Below are positions 28,700-36,993 of a stretch of 64,000 bases of DNA, in pieces; the stretch's first letter is position 1; the number at the start of each line of letters is the position of its first letter. The position numbers and the translations under genes were made by a program. Origin of the DNA: Pseudoalteromonas luteoviolacea H33-S (GTDB lineage: Bacteria > Pseudomonadota > Gammaproteobacteria > Enterobacterales > Alteromonadaceae); NCBI RefSeq assembly GCF_001625695.1, contig NZ_AUXY01000133.1:1-64000 (forward strand), written 5' to 3'. Below the pieces are notes generated by a model, which saw only the letters and a program-made list of their open reading frames with translations, was not told the origin of the DNA and searched no databases.

Positions 28700-29165
28700 A
28701 TTCAATCCTTTTAAATTATAATTGCAACTATAACTTAGTTGCTGCTTGGTTTTTATTAATTTTAAATGTATTTTAAAAATATAGTGCCCATTTAATTGGT
28801 ATTTCTTTCTGAAAATTTTTATATTTAACAGTTCTTATAGCATTACCAATACGATTCAGTCATTTCTGGCTGTATAGGCCCCCAATGATACCTTTACCAT
28901 GCTCACATCATTAGATATTAACGTCATAAAAGCTTAACGCTACTATCACTTGAGTGTTTTTGTTTTAATGTAATGTATCATAAGGAGGTCCTAAGTTACA
29001 GATTTATTTATATTGTGTAAATGTCTGGATTCTATAAAATTAAATATTTAATGCAGTTAAATTTCAGGCTGTTTTTTTCAAGACTTTATTGTTGACAAAG
29101 CCTAAATTAAATAAAATCATCAGCTTTGTTTTTATTGAACCTTTAGTTATGTCGAGCTTAAAAAT
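28700..29165. other. Divergent intergenic region
   Basis: About 465 AT-rich bases between the peptide and channel genes. TAAGGAGGTCC at 28981 is a perfect ribosome-binding consensus but has no start codon at a suitable distance. TTGACA occurs at 29092, with only a poorly spaced TAAAAT following it. Confidence 0.4.
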
Positions 29166-29951
29166 ATGATGTCTAAAATAACCGCTTTAGTTGAAGCAAA
29201 GCTTTTCCAAAACTTTTTGATAGCAGTCATTTTGTTTAATGCTGTTACCTTAGGCTTAGAAACCACCACTTTTGGCAAAAGCAATGCTGACCTATTGCAC
29301 AAAATTGACACTGTCATCTTACTGATTTTCACTTTTGAGTTAGTGTTAAAGCTAATTGCTTATCGATTGCAATTTTTCAAATCCGGCTGGAATTGCTTTG
29401 ATTTAATCATTGTTGCAATTTCTTGGGTACCTGCTGGTGGCGCGTTGTCAGTGCTACGAGCGTTCAGAATTCTCAGAGTATTACGCCTGTTCTCTGTTGT
29501 GCCACAGATGCGAAAAGTTATCGGAGCTTTGGGCCATTCGTTACCTGGGATGGCTTCGGTTGTAGGCGTGTTAGGGGTTGTGTTTTATGTTTCTGCGGTA
29601 TTGACCACCAAGCTATTTGGTCAGCATCCTGATCCGAATATGCAAGAGTGGTTTGGGAGTATTGGCGCGTCTTCGTACACGTTGTTTCAGGTCATGACGC
29701 TAGAGAGCTGGTCAATGGGGATTGTAAGGCCCACAATGGAGCTGTTCCCTTATTCTTGGTTGTTCTTTATTCCCTTTATTGTTTTTACGAGCTTTGCGGT
29801 GCTAAACCTTTTCATTGGTATTATTGTCGACGCGATGCAAGTAATGCATGAGCAAGAAGAAAAAGAAGACGGTGCATCTGTAACAAAAGAGGACATTCAA
29901 CGTCTTGAGGCCAAGCTGGATGCGTTGTTACAAAGCAACAAACACAGTTAA
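29166..29951 (+). CDS. Voltage-gated sodium channel (BacNaV / ion transporter)
   Basis: A 261-residue six-helix channel subunit. The S4 sensor has Arg at every third position (R98, R101, R104, R107 in LRAFRILRVLRLF). The pore loop carries the bacterial sodium selectivity filter TLESWS (residues 178-183), as in NavAb/NavMs. S6 ends at VDAMQ, and the C-terminal DIQRLEAKLDALL is the tetramerising coiled coil. It forms a homotetramer in the inner membrane for sodium entry, linked in marine bacteria to motility and pH homeostasis. Two adjacent ATGs (29166, 29169) are possible starts, and no strong ribosome-binding site is visible. Confidence 0.92.
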   Translation: MMSKITALVEAKLFQNFLIAVILFNAVTLGLETTTFGKSNADLLHKIDTVILLIFTFELVLKLIAYRLQFFKSGWNCFDLIIVAISWVPAGGALSVLRAFRILRVLRLFSVVPQMRKVIGALGHSLPGMASVVGVLGVVFYVSAVLTTKLFGQHPDPNMQEWFGSIGASSYTLFQVMTLESWSMGIVRPTMELFPYSWLFFIPFIVFTSFAVLNLFIGIIVDAMQVMHEQEEKEDGASVTKEDIQRLEAKLDALLQSNKHS

Positions 29952-29984
29952 TTGAATTTGTGCTGAGCAAAGCAGTTCAAAAGG

Positions 29985-30016
29985 GTGAGTGCAATATAAT
30001 ATCTTATTGCACTCAC
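29985..30016. terminator. Hairpin between convergent channel and amidohydrolase genes
   Basis: GTGAGTGCAATA (29985-29996) pairs perfectly with TATTGCACTCAC (30005-30016) over an 8-base loop. It sits between convergent stops, with no strong U-run on either side. Confidence 0.6.
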
Positions 30017-30037
30017 TCGGCGCTCTATATCGAGTGG

Positions 30038-31348
30038 TTAATTTGATTGAGACAAGTAATCGAGGGTGAACTCAGTGAGTGCACGAGTACCTAATTTAAA
30101 GGCTGATTCATCGGCAAAAAAGTAAGGTGAGTGGTTACTTGGTGCGTCTTTGGGATGCGTGTCTTTCGGGGTTCCTCCTAAAAATACGAATAAACCAGGT
30201 ACCTCCATGGCGTAAAACGAAAAGTCTTCGGCGCCAGTCACTTTCGGCATATTGATGAGCCCTGATTCGCCGACTACTTTTGCAAGCGATGGTAGCATTT
30301 TCTCGGTCAGCAGTGGATCATTCACAGTCACAGGGTAGCCTTCTTTAATCACGACTTTGGCCTTATTGCCAGAGGCTTTTGCCGTATGCTCTGCGGTATG
30401 GGTTATTTTATCAAAGATCTGTTGTCTATTTTCCATATCAAAATTGCGAATTGTCCCTATCATATTTACTTCTTCCGGGATGATATTGTTTCGCACGCCG
30501 CCTGAGATTTTGCCAAAAGATACGATTGCAGGCTCTTTGGTAATATCAATTTGTCGACTCACAATATGATTGACTCCAGATACAATTTGAGCGGCGGCCG
30601 CAATGGGATCTGCTCCAGCCCAAGGTGTAGAGCCGTGCGTTTGCTCTCCGGTCACTGTAATTTCAAACCTATCGGCACTGGCCATCGTTGGACCACTTCG
30701 ATATCCGATTTGGCCGACATTGAGCTTGGATGTGATATGTAAACCAAAAGCCACATCGGGCTGATATCTATCAAATATTCCCTGCTTTAACATCAGCTCG
30801 GCTCCGCCTTCTTCTCCTTCAGGCGCACCTTCTTCTGCTGGTTGAAAGACGAACATGACGTTACCTGCAAGCTCGCCTTGCATACTGCTGAGTACTTCAG
30901 CTGCCCCCATTAACATTGCGACATGTGTATCGTGGCCGCAAGCATGCATAATGCCGACATCAACGCCTTGATAATTTGTCATTTTGGTTGATTTAAAGGG
31001 CAAATCAGTTTTTTCCGTCACAGGGAGTGCATCCATATCCGCACGTAGCATGACTGTTGGCCCTGGCTTTGCGCCTTTTAAAAAACCGACGACACCAGTG
31101 TAGGCAATGCCTGTTTCGACTTGCATCCCTAAAGATTTTAAATGCTTTGCGACGAGCGCAGCTGTGCGCACTTCACGGTTGCCTAGTTCGGGGTTTTGGT
31201 GGATATCGCGCCGCCAATCAATGACTTTTGACTCAACTTGCTTGAGCAGTTTGATGTGATCTGATGAAGCCAATGTGTTATAGCTCAAACCCATCAACAA
31301 AATTGATAGCCCTATTTTATTTGTTATTTTCTTCATATCCTTTCTCAT
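30038..31348 (-). CDS. Exported M20-family amidohydrolase (IAA-Leu/hippurate hydrolase-like)
   Basis: A 436-residue metallopeptidase with a signal peptide ending near NTLAS. Core motifs of the M20D aminoacylase/carboxypeptidase family are present: DIHQNPELGNRE, MLRADMDALPV, MHACGHDTHVAMLMGAA with metal-binding CGHD, FQPAEEG, GLH and TGAEDFSFY. These bind two metals and remove N-acyl groups from amino acids. Start: an ATG at 31348 or 31336, both reasonable. A GTG at 31381 would add 11 residues ahead of the signal peptide. It lies alone between the channel and the second peptide gene. Confidence 0.88.
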   Translation of the reverse strand: MRKDMKKITNKIGLSILLMGLSYNTLASSDHIKLLKQVESKVIDWRRDIHQNPELGNREVRTAALVAKHLKSLGMQVETGIAYTGVVGFLKGAKPGPTVMLRADMDALPVTEKTDLPFKSTKMTNYQGVDVGIMHACGHDTHVAMLMGAAEVLSSMQGELAGNVMFVFQPAEEGAPEGEEGGAELMLKQGIFDRYQPDVAFGLHITSKLNVGQIGYRSGPTMASADRFEITVTGEQTHGSTPWAGADPIAAAAQIVSGVNHIVSRQIDITKEPAIVSFGKISGGVRNNIIPEEVNMIGTIRNFDMENRQQIFDKITHTAEHTAKASGNKAKVVIKEGYPVTVNDPLLTEKMLPSLAKVVGESGLINMPKVTGAEDFSFYAMEVPGLFVFLGGTPKDTHPKDAPSNHSPYFFADESAFKLGTRALTEFTLDYLSQSN

Positions 31349-31834
31349 ATTTTTGCTGCTAACACTTAGCATATCTAACACGCGGAATCGTTATTTTGAA
31401 TTAAATTCGATGAGTTGCTAAGTAAAAAGGATTGATTTTGCTTTGGTTATTTTAGTTTGAAATGTTCTAAGATGTTGGGCTAATTTTTATATAGCTGTAT
31501 TGTTATCAGTTTTTATTAGAAGCAGAGGAAAATTATTATGGGATATGTACTCATAGATACTTCATAAGCCTCAGCTGTGGATACTTCGCAAGGTGAAAGA
31601 GCAGACATGTTTGTCGCGATTGTAAATTGTTGTAAGTTTTATCTCTTTAAATTTCAATATCGCTATTTCTTGAATTAATCATGCTGATATTGTTAGAGGA
31701 TAGGGTGAAGCGCTATCTAATTTATGCTATTGATGTGCCTTATTGCATACAGATTATTATCGTCTCTTTATACTTTTTTAGAAGTATCCGGTATATCAAG
31801 CAAAAAAGTAAAGCTGAAGCCTGAGCACTATATG
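31349..31834. other. Intergenic region ahead of an orphan terminator
   Basis: No gene is called. A 9-codon frame at 31538 is preceded by AGAGGAAA, and a 23-codon frame opens near 31605; both are too short to trust. The strong plus-strand terminator at 31835 suggests a short plus-strand transcript from this region. Confidence 0.35.
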
Positions 31835-31878
31835 AACGATGCGTACCCTTGCTTTTGGCAAGGTAAGCATCGTTTTTT
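31835..31878 (+). terminator. Orphan plus-strand Rho-independent terminator
   Basis: AACGATGC (31835-31842) pairs with GCATCGTT (31867-31874), extended inward by TACC/GGTA and TTGC/GCAA, and is followed by a run of T. No plus-strand gene is called upstream, and the neighbouring genes are on the minus strand. Confidence 0.6.
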
Positions 31879-31893
31879 AACTTTGATTACTTA

Positions 31894-32067
31894 TTAACAA
31901 AGCCTTGAGTGACAAGTACCAAAAGAGTGGCAGCCATAAGTTGTACCTGTACAGTCTCTCCAATCCGTTCTGAAACCGCCAGCAACTTTGTCTGTTAGCT
32001 CTTGTGGTAGATTTTTATTTGTTTTAGTAAGGCTTTTCATACTTTTTTTGTTAAGCGATAGTTTCAT
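31894..32067 (-). CDS. Double-Gly leader, Cys-rich precursor peptide (RiPP-like), copy 2
   Basis: A 57-residue peptide. The leader begins MKLSLNKKSMKSLTKTNKNL and ends VAGG at residue 31. The core of 26 residues has four Cys and many Thr/Ser/Gly/His (CTGTTYGCHSFGTCHSRLC). The first nine residues and the KSL, NK, LP and GG positions match the peptide encoded at 28493-28699. GGAAA lies about 8 bases before the ATG. As with copy 1, there is no maturation or export gene in the window. Possible products are lanthipeptide-, disulfide- or otherwise crosslinked bacteriocin-like peptides; the chemistry is unknown. Confidence 0.7.
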   Translation of the reverse strand: MKLSLNKKSMKSLTKTNKNLPQELTDKVAGGFRTDWRDCTGTTYGCHSFGTCHSRLC

Positions 32068-32761
32068 TGTAATTTCCTTTTTTGTTTAATAGTTGCACAT
32101 TAATCATAATGCGATTGAGTTATTTGGCTATTGAAAAATAATGAAATTAAATATTTTATATTTACTTCAATAAATGGGATAAAACTTGGTGAAAACAGAC
32201 GTTTTATAAGTTTATTAATAGGTATAAAGTGCTGGATTGATTATTGAATTAAGTTTTTTGTACTTTTTATTTTAATAATATGCCGTGCTGTTACACATTC
32301 AGATTGTTCAAGTTTAGCCTTTTACCTCAGCATATTTATTACGTGTCTGGTGCTATTTTCATAAAAGTCATAAGTGACTAACTAGCTTCAAGCTTAATCG
32401 CGGCGGAGTCTGCTAGTTTGAGCGCTTTTCTTTTCGCAAAACACGGAGACTTGATAACAAAAGTTATTTGAGGGACGCTCAGGTAGTTAAGCCGATTAGG
32501 CCTAAGAGAGCTCATCTAATTGTATGAATAGCTTCTAAAATTCAACATGCTAGTTTCCACCTTATTACAGTTATAAATAATTAAGCAATTGATTTTAATG
32601 CTTATTATTATTTTTTGTGCTCCATTCTGATTTTCAGGAAAAATCAATGAGAAATCATAGAGACGTAAGGCGATTCTTTTTTGCATTGCATAAGCTGAAT
32701 TTGCTTAATCGAGTTTGGCCTCGATGAGATAACGAATTGCGCCAATAATAAGGAAAAAACA
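32068..32761. other. Gene-free stretch
   Basis: About 690 AT-rich bases between the divergent peptide and PD40 genes. No gene or strong hairpin was seen. Promoters for both are expected here. Confidence 0.4.
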
Positions 32762-33607
32762 ATGAAGCTTTACTCTCATTCAATCACGTTACTTTTATCA
32801 AGTTTAATATTTAGCGCTACTGGATTTGCCAAAGGTATTGCGGGCCCTTATTTTGGGCAAACACCACCTGGCGAGACGCCAGAAGTTTTCGCGCCCGGTA
32901 TTGTATCTAAGGAGCATCGAGATTGGACTGGCAGATTTACGCCAGACATGACTGAATATTACTTTACAAGAAACAATCGTGAGGCTCGAACCAGTACACA
33001 ATTGATGTTTAAACTGATTGATGGGAAATGGCATGAAAAAGAGTTAGCGGCAGGTGTTGGCGGCGCTGTTTCCGCTGATGGTATGAAAATGTACTCAGGT
33101 AGAACCTATCGAGATCGCATAGGTGATCAATGGTCTGAACCAAAAAGTATTGGCAAGGCGTTTCAATCGATACCTATTATGGTGATCAGCGTATCAGACA
33201 AGGGTATGTATGTTTTTGATGAGCGCGAGGTTAAAGGTACAATTCGATATTCCCGTTTGATTGATGGCAAACGCGAGGCACCAAAAGCTTTTGGCAAGCA
33301 GATAAACTCAGGAAAATGGACTGCGCATCCATTTGTAGCACCAGATGAAAGCTATATTATTTGGGACAGTGAAAGAGAAGGCGGCTATGGTAAGACTGAC
33401 TTGTATGTGAGTTTTCAATTAGAAAACGGCATATGGAGCGATGCAATTAACTTAGGAGATAAAATCAATACGCCTGGGCCAGATACAGGCGCTGTGGTGT
33501 CTCCTGATGGAAAATACTTATTCTTCAACAGAAAATTTAGCGAAGATGATTCGGATATTATGTGGGTAGATGCCAAAGTCATTGATGATCTTAGACCCAA
33601 GCGTTAA
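32762..33607 (+). CDS. Exported PD40 beta-propeller protein
   Basis: A 281-residue protein with a signal peptide ending near GFAKG. The mature start, GPYFGQTPPGETPEVFAPGI, is nearly the same as in the paralogue at 35662 (WFGQQTPGLKPEVFA). PD40-type blades follow: FTPDMTEYYFTR, VAPDESYIIWDSER and VSPDGKYLFFNRK. No enzymatic domain. Likely a periplasmic binding or scaffold propeller. AAGGAAAA precedes the ATG, and a strong terminator follows. It differs from the longer 1906-2880 paralogue but shares the INLGDKIN motif. Confidence 0.75.
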   Translation: MKLYSHSITLLLSSLIFSATGFAKGIAGPYFGQTPPGETPEVFAPGIVSKEHRDWTGRFTPDMTEYYFTRNNREARTSTQLMFKLIDGKWHEKELAAGVGGAVSADGMKMYSGRTYRDRIGDQWSEPKSIGKAFQSIPIMVISVSDKGMYVFDEREVKGTIRYSRLIDGKREAPKAFGKQINSGKWTAHPFVAPDESYIIWDSEREGGYGKTDLYVSFQLENGIWSDAINLGDKINTPGPDTGAVVSPDGKYLFFNRKFSEDDSDIMWVDAKVIDDLRPKR

Positions 33608-33631
33608 AAGTCATAGTATATTGTTAGTTGA

Positions 33632-33658
33632 ATAAAGGCGCCTATTGAGCGCCTTTAT
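33632..33658 (+). terminator. Rho-independent terminator
   Basis: ATAAAGGCGC (33632-33641) pairs perfectly with GCGCCTTTAT (33649-33658) around a 7-base loop, 24 bases after the PD40 stop codon. Confidence 0.75.
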
Positions 33659-33791
33659 GCATTTTTGTGTAATTGTTGTCCTTATAGTTTAAGTAATCGC
33701 TGTTTTTTCACCTACTCGTGCATATATTAATTTTTTTTCGCTGAGATACTCTACAATGGAGCTTGCACCTTAAGAGCGCTAGGAGAAAAGT

Positions 33792-34553
33792 TTGGCTAAA
33801 AAATATTATGTTGTGTGGAAGGGCAGAGAAACGGGAATTTTTACGACATGGGCACAATGCAAGTCTTTGGTTGATGGCTTTGCGGGAGCTCGATTTAAGT
33901 CTTTTCCGTCGTTAGCAGAAGCTGAAGCCGCGTTTGGTAAAAAATCTAATTTACAAGGTGAAACAAGTACGGCAAGTAAAGTTGGTAAAGCCCCAAAACC
34001 AGCGCCGTTGACGCAAGCGCAAATCGATACTATGCCATATGAATTTAAAATCTTTACTGATGGTGCGTGCGATCCGAACCCCGGTGAAGCGGGAACAGGT
34101 CTTGCGATTTATCATAGTAATCAATTATCTGAGCTTTGGTATGGGTTTTATCAGCCGGTTGGCACAAACAATACGGCTGAATTGCGAGGGTTAAAGCAAG
34201 CACTGGTGGTTGCTCTTGCTTATCTAGAACAAGGGCACTCTGTTGGAATATTTTGTGACTCGAGATATTCGATTGATTGTATTACTAAATGGGCCATGGG
34301 TTGGCAAAAAAAAGGTTGGACCAAGTCCGATGGTGAGATCAAGAATTTAGATATTATTCAACCGGCCTTTGAGATTTATCAAAAAATTGCGAGTAAGGTT
34401 AAGATCCATCACGTCAACGGGCATGTTGGCATAGAAGGTAATGAGCTTGCTGACAGGATGTCAATCGTAGCTATCGAGCGTCAATGCGAGACACTACGTC
34501 AGTTTGAAGACGTAGATAATATTGATTCTATATTGGCTTTGCGAGCAGGCTAG
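33792..34553 (+). CDS. rnhA: Ribonuclease HI with N-terminal hybrid-binding (viroplasmin-like) domain
   Basis: A 253-residue protein. Residues 1-50 (KKYYVVWKGRETGIFTTW... AEAEAAFG) form the small RNA/DNA hybrid-binding domain known from eukaryotic RNase H1. A linker of about 35 residues leads to the catalytic domain, with FTDGACDPNPGEAG (D90), NNTAELRG (E130), FCDSRYS (D156) and HVNGHVGIEGNELAD (H211, D221). It degrades RNA in RNA:DNA hybrids. The TTG start at 33792 is supported by AGGAG upstream. A standard single-domain RnhA probably exists elsewhere in the genome. Confidence 0.9.
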   Translation: MAKKYYVVWKGRETGIFTTWAQCKSLVDGFAGARFKSFPSLAEAEAAFGKKSNLQGETSTASKVGKAPKPAPLTQAQIDTMPYEFKIFTDGACDPNPGEAGTGLAIYHSNQLSELWYGFYQPVGTNNTAELRGLKQALVVALAYLEQGHSVGIFCDSRYSIDCITKWAMGWQKKGWTKSDGEIKNLDIIQPAFEIYQKIASKVKIHHVNGHVGIEGNELADRMSIVAIERQCETLRQFEDVDNIDSILALRAG

Positions 34554-34634
34554 GCACACTATATAACACAATGATTTTATTTAAATAAGAGCAATCTACT
34601 TTCGGGTAAGAATAATATAGGGAGATATTGAACA

Positions 34635-35204
34635 ATGAAATTCAGTTTTATCATACTTGTACTGGTGATTTTTTCTGGATGTACTTCGCAGCTATGGCAG
34701 GCACCCAGCTATCAAGAGAAGATTACCGGTTTTTACGCGGCTAAAGATAAAAAGTTATTGCTAATTACAGGCACAAAATACAGCTATGTTTTTGAGGCTG
34801 ATGATTTACTGACAAGTTCATTAGAAGTAAGCAGACATATTGAATTTATTCCTACATATAGCGGTTTCAAAATCGATAGGAACAACCAGCTCACAGGTAC
34901 ACTTAAATTAGTGTCTAATAGGGTTGCAGATAAGAAAATGCTCGAGGTAAATAACATCCCATTAGATCAGTATGGCAATGTAGCGCTTGAGTTTAATTTA
35001 AAAGGTAAGCGCTATGATGTTGAAGGAGACTTTCCTTTTCAAACCTTAGCGGATGATCACTATGTTGTGATTGAAACGCCTGAAAGTGGGGTTACTAAAG
35101 TGGGTAAAATTGTCGTGACTCCCGTTGCCGTAGCCATTGATGCTGCAACAGTTGTGCCTATTGCTGCTTTTTTTGGTGTGTTGGGTATTTTAAACAAGGT
35201 TTAA
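34635..35204 (+). CDS. Predicted lipoprotein
   Basis: A 189-residue protein with lipobox FSGC (Cys16). The mature domain is beta-rich and unrecognised. The last 30 residues form a hydrophobic segment (VAIDAATVVPIAAFFGVLGI) that could be a second membrane contact. GGGAGA precedes the ATG. It lies 80 bases after the RNase HI gene on the same strand, with a possible shared transcript but no functional link. Confidence 0.65.
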   Translation: MKFSFIILVLVIFSGCTSQLWQAPSYQEKITGFYAAKDKKLLLITGTKYSYVFEADDLLTSSLEVSRHIEFIPTYSGFKIDRNNQLTGTLKLVSNRVADKKMLEVNNIPLDQYGNVALEFNLKGKRYDVEGDFPFQTLADDHYVVIETPESGVTKVGKIVVTPVAVAIDAATVVPIAAFFGVLGILNKV

Positions 35205-35661
35205 GGGCTCGCCCATGTGAAACAAATGCACGGCAACAAAGCGTTTTATTTTATATCATGCTTTTTTTTACTTATGAAAAGAAGGCTCTGAGCTTTTTCA
35301 AGTCAGTTTTATTGTTAGGTCGATACTTTAAGAATCGACTACTTTACATTTGTTTATACTCTCTTTGTCTCATATCTCTTCTGTAATGACGGGCTCGGCC
35401 CAGCCATCTATTAATATTTTTTCATCGCGAATGCGCTTCCACGTTTTACATTAGTTTACACCACATATCGATTAAAGTTGGTACATTGGCTTCAGTGAAT
35501 TGAGAGCTACTTGCTTGATAATAAATAAAAATAAATCTGTTTTGTTTGTTAGTAGGTAAACACTCGCATGAGTGCGATTGACCAGAGTAGTAAAACAATA
35601 TGCAAAGCAAACTTGGAAACCTAAGCTGATTTTCGAGTGACAAGAAGTAAAGGATAAAACC
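35205..35661. other. Gene-free stretch
   Basis: About 460 bases. I see no supported gene or strong signal. Short frames on the minus strand here have no ribosome-binding site. Confidence 0.4.
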
Positions 35662-36585
35662 ATGAATAAAATTAAATCAATTTCAAGTGTGATATGTATT
35701 GCAGCGACAGTGATGTGTAATGTGAGTGTAGCTGCCTCATTTCCTGCGCTTAAAGGGGATTGGTTCGGCCAACAAACACCAGGGTTAAAGCCAGAGGTAT
35801 TTGCAGCAAATACGGTGTCAATTGAAGGGCGTTATGAGTTTGGCGTCTCTTTTTCTCCTGATTTGAAAGAGATGTACTTTACCGCATTAGATGTGATTGA
35901 AGGAGTGGATACAAGCCCTAAAATTATGTATTCAAAAATCGAGAACGGGTACTGGACAAAGCCTAAAGAAGCTGGTTTTACCGGTGGAAAGATGAAGTAT
36001 GAACTCGTTCCTTACGCAAGTTTAAATGAAGATCGAGTGTACTTTACCGGCAGAAGCCCTGACTCTAAAGAGTCTGGTATTTGGTATGTTACCAGAGAAG
36101 ATGAAGGGCTAAGCGCAGCAAAGCGTTTTGAATCACCACTTAACACTGGGCGACTTTCTGATTTTAATCAGGGCATTGATGGAGATATGATCTTTACCAA
36201 TATGTCAGAGCGCAGAATGTATACCGCAAAAAAGGAAAATGGGCAGTTTTTAAAGGCTAAGCCGATGGACATTGAATTTGGTTTGCATGGTTTTATATCA
36301 CCTAATGAAGATTACTTGCTGGTTAACGCGAGAAACCGTGACGATGAAGCGAGAAAAGACAGTGATTTATTTGTCTACTTCAAAGAAGCTGATGGTAGTT
36401 GGTCCAAACCTATTAATTTAGGTACGAGTATCAATACACCTTACTCAGAAACTGTGGCAAGAGTGTCGCCAGATGGTCAGTATTTATTTTTTGCCAGATA
36501 TAACGAACCAGATGATGTATCAAATATTTATTGGGTCAGTACGCAAGTTATCACTGAGTTGAAAGAGGCTTACTTCAAAGGGTAG
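35662..36585 (+). CDS. Exported PD40 beta-propeller protein
   Basis: A 307-residue protein with a signal peptide ending near VAAS. Its mature start, GDWFGQQTPGLKPEVFA, is closely related to the protein at 32762. Blades of the PD40 type follow: FSPDLKEMYFTA, LNEDRVYFTGRSPDSKE, ISPNEDYLLVNAR and VSPDGQYLFFARY. No catalytic motif. Predicted periplasmic. AAAGGATAAAA precedes the ATG. The two related genes are separated by RNase HI and a lipoprotein, so they are dispersed rather than tandem duplicates. Confidence 0.75.
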   Translation: MNKIKSISSVICIAATVMCNVSVAASFPALKGDWFGQQTPGLKPEVFAANTVSIEGRYEFGVSFSPDLKEMYFTALDVIEGVDTSPKIMYSKIENGYWTKPKEAGFTGGKMKYELVPYASLNEDRVYFTGRSPDSKESGIWYVTREDEGLSAAKRFESPLNTGRLSDFNQGIDGDMIFTNMSERRMYTAKKENGQFLKAKPMDIEFGLHGFISPNEDYLLVNARNRDDEARKDSDLFVYFKEADGSWSKPINLGTSINTPYSETVARVSPDGQYLFFARYNEPDDVSNIYWVSTQVITELKEAYFKG

Positions 36586-36603
36586 TTAAGAATCATACAT
36601 GAG

Positions 36604-36629
36604 CATGGTAAGGAAACTAACTTACCATG
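36604..36629 (+). terminator. Hairpin after PD40 gene
   Basis: CATGGTAAG (36604-36612) pairs perfectly with CTTACCATG (36621-36629), 18 bases past the stop codon. There is no long U-run. Confidence 0.55.
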
Positions 36630-36993
36630 GCTCCTTACTGGGTAAAACTATTACTCTTGTCTGAGCATTTAATATTTCACAATATCAGTGATCATGTCTT
36701 TTCTTCTTTTATAGTTTCGTTTGGAAAAAACAATCCTAAATGCTTTTAGCATTGAAATTTAGTTTGTTGTATTTTTTAATGAACTTTATCATGCAGTTAG
36801 ACTCTATACTCCGAATATTCACTAAACTTGATAAATCAAAGAAGTAAGTAACTGTAATTAAAGCTCATTGTTTTTCTATTGGATTCATACAAAAAAGTGA
36901 GTAGTGGGACTTTTGAAAATGGATAAAGTAGCTTATCAACTTGGCTTTATTGGTACGGTGGAATAATAAAAATAAATCAAGGAGATATATAGA
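36630..36993. other. Gene-free stretch
   Basis: About 360 AT-rich bases before the esterase gene. Nothing is identified beyond the ribosome-binding site at its end. Confidence 0.4.

Noticed and set aside
28981..29050. TAAGGAGGTCC consensus ribosome-binding site
   Set aside because: No start codon within the usual distance and no frame of useful length follows.
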